A program made the translations under genes and the position numbers. Below, in pieces: positions 57,545 through 64,000 of a DNA stretch of 64,000 nt. The notes beneath the pieces were generated by a model that searched no databases, was not told the DNA's origin, and saw nothing but the letters and a program-made list of their open reading frames with translations. Every line of letters begins with the position of its first letter. Within the stretch, counting starts at the first letter, position 1. The stretch spans positions 1,055,248,432-1,055,312,431 of the forward strand of contig NC_064614.1 in the NCBI RefSeq assembly GCF_023898315.1, in the 5' to 3' direction. The stretch is from Schistocerca nitens (Eukaryota; Arthropoda; Insecta; Orthoptera; Acrididae).

Positions 57545-57735
57545 CCGGCCGCGGTGGTCTAGCGGTTCTGGCGCTGCAGTCCGGACCCGCGGGACTGCTT
57601 CGGTCGCAGGTTCGAATCCTGCCTCGGGTATGGGTGTGTGTGATGTCCTTAGGTTAGTTAGGTTTAAGTAGTTCTACGTTCTAGGGGACTTATGACCTAA
57701 GATGTTGAGTCCCATAGTGCTCAGAGCCATTTGAA
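57545..57735 (+). mobile_element. tRNA-derived SINE, full length, 11-bp target duplication
   Basis: tttaatatcag flanks it at 57534-57544 and 57736-57746. Head ccggccgcggtggtctagcgg (A box), B box ggttcgaatcctgcc, body ggttagttaggtttaag, tail gctcagagccatttgaa. It is the best preserved head of the family in this window. Confidence 0.93.
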
Positions 57736-57875
57736 TTTAATATCAGGATGCAAATGAACTCTGAATGTATATCCTATATAATTTTATATTCTACATAATT
57801 TCTTAGACTTTTCCGGTGATTAGTTGTCATCTCGTAAAATCTGGTGTACTGCCGATAGGCTGCGTCTGCCAAAAA

Positions 57876-57960
57876 CGATGTTTCGACGACGTAACTCGGT
57901 GTCTTCATCAGGTGTTTCCTGAGACTGATCAAGACACCGAGTTACGACGTCGAAATATCG
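57876..57960. repeat. 29-bp inverted repeat with ribozyme-like cores
   Basis: Arms at 57876-57904 and 57932-57960 match at 27 of 29 positions around a 27-base loop. On the minus strand the left half reads CTGATGA (57911 to 57905), spacer, GAAAC (57884 to 57880), then ATCGTT, a hammerhead-like order with a possible 2-bp helix III. The right half, on the plus strand, has the mutated CTGATCA...GAAAT. It looks like two head-to-head copies of one small repeat. Confidence 0.6.
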
Positions 57961-58792
57961 TGCTGCGAAAACGTGTTCCGCCAGCAGTACACACGATTAT
58001 ACGGGATATACATTCAATTCATTTAGAATGAGTATAAGCTGACAAAAAGAAGAATCCCAGCACCAAGAAGGAGCTGTACGAGATAAACGAAAGTTCTTAC
58101 GCATTAAACTTTCACGCCAGTCGCTTAAGAGTGGCGCTATTGGCGCCACTACGAGAATGCAAATCAGGTTTGCTATAAATACGTGTTACAGCGGTCGTGA
58201 GAGTTAGTTACCTTTGTGATTGGATGTAGTGAATTCATGTTAGTGAAGAATGCCTTATTAACAGCACACTGAGTGTGAAAGAGGTTGCGTAACAGGGCCA
58301 CGAGAAGCTGGAGGTCCCTTTCGCAATAATGCAGAAATAGTTGATAGGAATGTAGCCACTGTGTATGACTACTGGCAACAGTGGTCATCGGAAGCACGTG
58401 GCACTACCGAGAGAGAAGACCATCGTGTACAGCTTATGAGTGTGGCGTATCGTACTGCGTCTCCAGCAGTAATTCCAGCAGCAGTTGTCACACAGTGACA
58501 AGACGAACTAATAGAAATCGGTTACTTCGAGGGAAACTCAGAGTCAGATGCCACGTATCGTGCATTCCCTTGACCCCAAACCGCCGCCGCTTGCGACTTC
58601 AGTGGCGCCAAGCGAGAGCTCATTGGAGAGCGGAGTCTGTTGTATTCTCTGATGGTAGCCAGTTCCGGGTCGGTGTTGGTGATGGCCGTGCGTTGGTTAG
58701 AAGACCAGGTGAGCGCTTGCAGCCGACCTGTCTATGGCCTGGACACACTGGACCTACAATTGGAGTTATGGTCAGCTGTGTGATTTCATATA

Positions 58793-60132
58793 CGAGGGCA
58801 GTTCAATAAGTAATGCAACACATTTTTTTTCTAAAACAGGGGTTGTTTTATTCAGCATTCAAATACACCAGGTTATTCCCCAATCTGTTAGCTACACAAC
58901 ACTATTTTTCAACGTAATCTCCATTCGATGCTACGGCCTTACGCCACCTTGAAATGAGGGCCTGTATGCCTGCACGGTACCATTCCACTGGTCGATGTCG
59001 GAGCCAACGTCGTACTGCATCAATAACTTCTTCATCATCCGCGTAGTGCCTCCCACGGATTGCGTCCCTCATTGGGCCAAACATATGGAAATCCGACGGT
59101 GCGAGATCGGGGCTGTAGGGTGCATGAGGAAGAACAGTCCACTGAAGTTTTGTGAGCTCCTCTCGGGTGCGAAGACTTGTGTGAGGTCTTGCGTTGTCAT
59201 GAAGAAGGAGAAGTTCGTTCAGATTTTTGTGCCTACGAACACGCTGAAGTCGTTTCTTCAATTTCTGAAGAGTAGCACAATACACTTCAGAGTTGATCGT
59301 TTGACCATGGGGAAGGACATCGAACAGAATAACCCCTTCAGCGTCCCAGAAGACTGTAACCATGACTTTACCGGCTGAGGGTATGGCTTTAAACTTTTTC
59401 TTGGTAGGGGAGTGGGTGTGGCGCCACTCCATTGATTGCCGTTTTGTTTCAGGTTCGAAGTGATGAACCCATGTTTCATCGCCTGTAACAATATTTGACA
59501 AGAAATTGTCACCCTCAGCCACATGACGAGCAAGCAATTCCGCACAGATGGTTCTCCTTTGCTCTTTATGGTGTTCGGTTAGACAACGAGGGACCCAGCG
59601 GGAACAAACCTTTGAATATCCCAACTGGTGAACAATTGTGACAGCACTACCAACAGAGATGTCAAGTTGAACACTGAGTTGTTTGATGGTGATCCGTCGA
59701 TCATCTCGAACGAGTGTGTTCGCACGCTCCGCCATTGCAGGAGTCACAGCTGTGCACGGCCGGCCCGCACGCGGGAGATCAGACAGTCTTGCTCGACCTT
59801 GCGGCGATGATGACACACGCTTTGCCCAACGACTCACCGTGCTTTTATCCACTGCCAGATCACCGTAGACATTCTGCAAGTGCCTATGAATATCTGAGAT
59901 GCCCTGGTTTTCCGCCAAAAGAAACTCGATCACTGCCCGTTGTTTGTAACGCACATCCGTTACAGACGCCATTTTAACAGCTCCGTACAGCGCTGCCACC
60001 TGTCGGAAGTCAATGAAACTATACGAGACGAAGCGGGAATGTTTGAAAATATTCCACAAGAAATTTCCGGTTTTTTCAACCAAAATTGGCCGAGAAAAAA
60101 AATGTGTTGCATTACTTATTGAACTGCCCTCG
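58793..60132 (-). mobile_element. intact mariner (DD34D) transposon
   Basis: 1340 bp with 40-bp terminal inverted repeats that I read as identical (58793-58832 and 60093-60132; they begin cgagggcagttcaataag). TA lies at each edge (58791-58792 and 60133-60134). It contains one uninterrupted transposase gene on the minus strand. Remnants of the same family are at 1091-1234 and 17705-19043, far more diverged. This copy looks recent and structurally complete. Confidence 0.93.
58902..59972 (-). CDS. mariner transposase, DD34D, uninterrupted
   Basis: 356 residues from the ATG at 59972 (MASVTDVRYKQRAVIEFLL). The frame is open 37 codons further upstream, but that lies in the leader and this start gives the usual mariner length. 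N-terminal helix-turn-helix pair at about residues 10-110 (VDKSTVSRWAKRV, DDRRITIKQLSVQLDI). Catalytic domain: Asp in VTGDETWVHHFEPETKRQSM, Asp in LLHDNARPHTS and Asp in YSPDLAPSDFHMFGPM. I count 34 residues between the second and third Asp, which defines mariner. The C-terminus is ASNGDYVEK. All catalytic residues are present and there is no break, so the protein could be functional. Confidence 0.93.
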   Translation of the reverse strand: MASVTDVRYKQRAVIEFLLAENQGISDIHRHLQNVYGDLAVDKSTVSRWAKRVSSSPQGRARLSDLPRAGRPCTAVTPAMAERANTLVRDDRRITIKQLSVQLDISVGSAVTIVHQLGYSKVCSRWVPRCLTEHHKEQRRTICAELLARHVAEGDNFLSNIVTGDETWVHHFEPETKRQSMEWRHTHSPTKKKFKAIPSAGKVMVTVFWDAEGVILFDVLPHGQTINSEVYCATLQKLKKRLQRVRRHKNLNELLLLHDNARPHTSLRTREELTKLQWTVLPHAPYSPDLAPSDFHMFGPMRDAIRGRHYADDEEVIDAVRRWLRHRPVEWYRAGIQALISRWRKAVASNGDYVEK

Positions 60133-60420
60133 TAGCAGCAGGAGCATCCTTATCGTTATCCCATGCACTCCGGCTGCCAATTTTATACGTGAGTGATTAA
60201 GCTGCTATTTATGAACAGCATTCCAAGCGGTGTTCTCCAACAGGATAACGCTCGCTCACATACTACTGTTGTGACCAAACATGCTCTACAGAGTGTCGAC
60301 ATTTCGCTTCGTTTAATCGATCAGCAGACCTTCCTACAATCGAGCACGTATGAGGTATCATCGGATGACAATTCCAGCGTCATGGAGGCACGTCTGCGGG
60401 CATGCATTCAATAGTCTGAC

Positions 60421-61025
60421 AGTGGCATTCGTTATTAATGTAACAGCATTTCTCATTTGCAATGGCTTTTCTCTCTCTTACATTAACCTGTGATCTTGCA
60501 ACGTTCATCAGTTAAATATGTTACCTAGATTGTATTTCCGAAATTTCATTACTCCACCTTATGTTTTTCCTATGTTGGAATTTTTCCAGTATATGAGAAA
60601 TAATTATGAATGTATTTGAATAGTGGTCCAGAACTTAAAATCTGAAGAGACTACAGTTGTAGTCATAAGTGCAAGCTTTTAGATAGGCTCGTAGTCTTCC
60701 GATGTTCGTTGCAGCTTGGGTAAGCATCTTGGTAAGGTTAGCGGTGAGAGAGCTTTGTATCTACACGTGTGTTCGTTGTTAAGAATAATTCGATGTTCAC
60801 TGTTTCGTGACATATTTCTCCACTGTAGTAGTTTGGGACCAGGAATATTTGAATAGTGTGTGCAATATTACCCCATGTAAGACCACCGTTCAAAGTACCT
60901 TGTGTTTAATCCGAATAAACTGCTAGTGAACTCTAATCCTATGGATGGCGTACATTAATATAATGAGGGTTCATTTCTTTATTTCTATTATTGAAATATT
61001 TTCAAGTTAATTATGTGCTTATATA
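60421..61025. other. no recognisable feature
   Basis: AT-rich, nothing supportable. Confidence 0.5.
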
Positions 61026-62190
61026 TACACAGGGTGCGGTCAACTTTCTTACACCAAAAAAAGAAAATCCTTTACATTCGAGTTGTTGATGAAACTGGAC
61101 GTTCAACGTCTTTCCAGGTACAATACAACAACTTCGCTTGTCTATCCTCGTATTTGATTCATTGTATCCGACACGGCGTTGTGTTGCGAGGGAGGCCTGT
61201 TTACATTCGTCATTCCTTTGTCTTCGATTTTTTCATTGTCTACAGGTAACTACAAATGCTCAAACATGGCAGGATATTTTGTGAGCAGGAAGATCTGAAT
61301 TTTATATACAGGGATGAACTTAAAGTCCTCCTTCAAGACATGGCATGTCAGGAGCAAGAAGATATCACTTTTATGTTTGGATATGGACACAAGACTACAC
61401 GACTGTATTAGACGACGGTTCCGGACAGAAGGCAGCCAAATTTTCCAACCTCTTGGGCTGTGTATCGTCGCATTGCTGAGACATTTTCTGTAGCAGGGTC
61501 TACAGATTGCTGAAGAAGAACCAGTTATCTGTGCAACTTAACTGGCCCTGGCATGTGGTACATCTCACAGTTCAGCATGGAGGATATTTCACGAGCAACT
61601 CATGTATCCATATTATCTTCAACGTGAGCAGTGCCGTACACCTGTCGATCACCCACCACAGGATAAACTCGCCAGTGATTTGTTGCATGAACACATATTC
61701 GGCAATTGCAGTGCTCATACTACTTTCCAGGCTATACAGCAGCAGCAGTGTGGGTTGGAATTGTAGGTGACTGAGAGAGCCAGATGTTCACCCAGCATAT
61801 GTTACAAATATCGTCTAGAGAGACTTTATTCAGAACACCCTCCAAGACCTACCAGAGGTCTTGCCCCTGCAAATAAATGAAACGTATTCTTTATGCATGA
61901 TGAAGCTGCAGAACATTCCAGTCTCCGAGTTCGAGAAACATTGGCTGGTATCTACCATGACAGATGGAGAGGTAGAGAACGACCACATCCACCTCCTCCA
62001 CCTTCCTCCAACCTCAGTCGTTTGGATTATTTTCCCTGGGGGCACATTAAGCAACTGGTCTGTACAGCAGACCATTTGGATGCAGAAACTTTGCATTAAC
62101 GTGGCATGGAGGACTACAATACCATTATGAAGTCTATGATTCGACCTCTGTGTGTGTCTTCAGGAGCATGAGCACCGATCACCTAAATTG
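61026..62190 (+). pseudogene. DD41D transposon remnant
   Basis: Pieces of a DUF4817-type N-terminus (DITFMFGYGHKTTRLY, then VPDRRQPNFPTSWAVYRRIA at about 61410) and of the catalytic domain: FMHDEAAEHSSLRVRETLAG (second Asp, about 61895) and SRLDYFPWGHIKQLV (third Asp). I count 41 residues between the two Asp, as in the element at 1-1090. Many stops and shifts. cagggtgcggtcaactttc near 61031 may be its left end. Confidence 0.75.
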
Positions 62191-63086
62191 CAAATCGCAA
62201 AGCACACCAGATGCGCTGATCAAAGCTTCACCTTGTCACAGTTTTCCCCTCACAATATCGAAGGTTTTGAATTAGTCAGTGAGATGCTGTAAGTACACAA
62301 ATGCTGGCATACATTCTGTGACTTGTATGTACCTGGTTTCGATTTTCTATCCATAGACAGTATCAATTTGACGCATATAATCAAAGCAGCATTTTCCATT
62401 CGTGCCGTTGTGGAGTGTAAGCAACAGCTTCTTTTGGAGATGTGTAGGGGAGCGATTTGGGTGGGGGGGGGGGGGGGGGGGGAGGCAGACGTGGACATGG
62501 AACACCAATCTGAAATGTGTAAAATACATGTAGTGAGGAGACTGGAAGTTGGTATTATATTTGGACGAAAATGACACTCCGTTATCTTTTGAATACCAGC
62601 AGTGTCTTCAGATATATTACCTCCAAAGACACTAAAAGCAATCAGTTTAAGAACAGCGAACAGTGAACCTTTTTATTTACAACAAAAGGCAAGACTTCTC
62701 CATTAGATGTCCGTGGTTGAAGTAAACTAATTTGTTGCTTTGGATACTTTCAAGAAGCAAAGTAGAAAATGAAGCAACAGAGGAACTAACCGATTGCTCA
62801 TTTTATTAACCGTAAAAAGAATTTCAATATAATGAAACCAATACTTAGGAAATGAAAAATTTACAAGCAGTGTGAATTATCATACACAGCCTGAAAATGA
62901 ATGTGAAGCACCTAGAAGGGGTTGAAAGGATATGTAATGGTCTACAATACAGTAAAATTTACAAATTGGCAGTATGAGGTCACTTAATATCCTGAGATAA
63001 ACTTGTCCATGGCTGTTCTCTAACTGATCCTTGACATCATGTACTACCACTGGGACGGAGTTAACATCCATGCTGGTCCTCTATAG
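62191..63086. other. unrecognised sequence with a G20 run
   Basis: Contains an uninterrupted run of 20 G at 62463-62482. No gene or transposon feature otherwise. Confidence 0.5.
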
Positions 63087-64000
63087 GGTCAAAAACATTA
63101 TGACTACCTGCTTAATCGCTTGCTTTTCCGTCTGTGGAGCGAAATAAATCACTGATTTTATGTATCAGAGATCAGAGAGTTTGTTGTTAGGTTTAAGGAG
63201 GGATGTAGCATTACATGCTTACGCACAGGTCATTTAATTTGCGTAAATAACTGGCTGCTTATTTTGAGTATGCGTTGATAGTTCCCAACAGCGACCCAGG
63301 TAGGTTCCATAGGATTTATATCAGGAGAATTTGGTCACCCGGACATCAACGTGAGTTCACTGCAATGCCCCTCTAACAACTGTATCATGGTTCTGTGTCC
63401 GAGACTCGGACAGTTATATCACTGAAAGTTGACATCGCCGTCGGGGAAAACATCAAGCATGATGGCATGCAGGTGGTTCGCGGCTGTCAGCGTGTCTTCG
63501 ACTACTACCACAGGTCACATGCAACTGCAGGATAATGTCTCCCATAGCATAACACTGCTCCCACCAGCCTTCGTCCGTGGTGCGATGACGTTTTAGCAGC
63601 CGTTTACATCGATGGCGAAGTTTGTGTAGACGACCGTCGACGTAGTGTACAACAACTGTGATTCACCCAAAGAGCTGACACGTTTCCATTGACCGACGGT
63701 TGAATCCCGATGGCCCCATGCCCAGCGCAATCGTAACTGATGATGTCGTTGAGTCAACATGTGACCATTTAGGGGTGGTCTTCAAATTCAAATAGCTCTG
63801 AGCACTATGGGACTTAACATCTGAGGTCATCAGTCCCCTGGACTTAGAACTACTTAAACCTAACTAACCTAAGAACATCACACACATCTATGCCAGGGGC
63901 AGGATTGGAACCTGCGACTGTAGCAGCAGAGGGGTGTTCAACAATGTACGATGAATGGTGTGCTCCGAAACACTGGTACGTGCTCCTTAACTGTGCTCTT
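63087..64000 (-). pseudogene. Tc1-like element, 3' half, runs off the window
   Basis: The terminal repeat side is near 63087 (gggtcaaaaacattatgac). On the reverse strand from about 63740 to 63270 one can read the catalytic part of a Tc1-like transposase with breaks: a motif around SDESRF's position (63660), a GGSSVMLWETL-like stretch (63550), and HPDSPDINP-like sequence near 63340 (agttcactgcaatgcccctc region). I recognise it as a family common in grasshopper genomes. A SINE interrupts it at about 63785-63935, and the 5' half lies beyond the window. Confidence 0.65.
63785..63935 (-). mobile_element. tRNA-derived SINE in Tc1-like remnant, head truncated
   Basis: On the reverse strand: B box ggttccaatcctgcc, body ggttagttaggtttaag, tail gctcagagctatttgaa. 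The A-box end is lost. aggggtg occurs on both sides (about 63769 and 63930) and may be the target duplication, but the host sequence appears to have lost some bases here. Confidence 0.78.

Larger units (their letters stand above)
58035..60420 (+). pseudogene. Tc1-like element remnant, split by a mariner
   Basis: The left part (58035-58790) encodes, with breaks, a transposase N-terminus (ATVYDYWQQWSSEARGT) and the start of the catalytic domain (RRLRLQWRQARAHWRAES, VVFSDGSQFRVG, GHTGPTIGVMVSCVISY). Glu is replaced by Gly after the first Asp in SDGSQF. The right part (60135-60420) resumes with VLQQDNARSHTTVVTKHALQ (second Asp). The mariner at 58793-60132 lies exactly between them. The C-terminal Glu motif is lost. 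Confidence 0.82.

Noticed and set aside
58995..59378. Plus-strand frame of 127 codons
   Set aside because: Antisense shadow of the intact mariner transposase.
1..64000. CRISPR array, bacterial operon or plasmid features
   Set aside because: No regularly spaced short repeats with unique spacers. Repeat types and splice-like signals are those of an animal genome.

Overview
The window looks like a piece of a very large, repeat-dominated insect genome, most probably a grasshopper or locust (Orthoptera, likely Schistocerca). That inference rests mainly on recognised repeat families: the tRNA-derived SINE ending in the ctcagagccattt tail, the SINE with the cacccggcgaacgg body, and the LINE ending in a (tgtaga)n-type tail. 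I found no convincing host gene, no genuine tRNA or rRNA gene and no CRISPR array. Almost everything I can name is a transposable element or a remnant of one, and insertions inside other insertions are common.

Layout: (1) 1-1234, a DD41D mariner/Tc1-superfamily transposon (5' end off the window) inserted in an older mariner remnant. (2) 3145-14198, a young, apparently intact Ty3/Gypsy retrotransposon: 569-bp LTRs differing at one site, ATAT target duplication, gag, an in-frame UGA, pol, then an almost 4-kb 3' region holding a 54-bp minisatellite. (3) 14947-16334, a Tc1-like transposon with TIRs and one frameshift. (4) 16775-19769, SINEs, an old mariner split by a SINE, and a foldback element with two tRNA-like arms. 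(5) 20443-21790, a reverse-strand CR1/Jockey-like LINE split by a mosaic SINE. (6) 22019-32383, a second, older and dead Gypsy element (LTRs about 3% diverged, GCCT duplication) that has itself received a LINE. (7) 33870-39246, two nested LINE lineages and a small mariner-derived element. (8) 39787-57735, mostly unrecognised sequence with SINEs, LINE tails, a DD41D-derived MITE, composite microsatellites and one motif resembling a hammerhead-ribozyme core. (9) 57876-64000, an inverted repeat, a Tc1-like remnant split by an intact mariner (perfect TIRs, uninterrupted DD34D transposase), another DD41D remnant and a reverse-strand Tc1-like fragment split by a SINE.

The best candidate for something new is in the young Gypsy element. 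gag and pol lie in the same frame, separated by a single UGA. Stems that could form an H-type pseudoknot begin at the next base. This looks like a stop-codon readthrough signal of the kind used by gammaretroviruses, rather than the frameshift usual in Gypsy elements. The older Gypsy element has gag and pol in different, overlapping frames instead. All of this is read by eye; no search or folding program was run.
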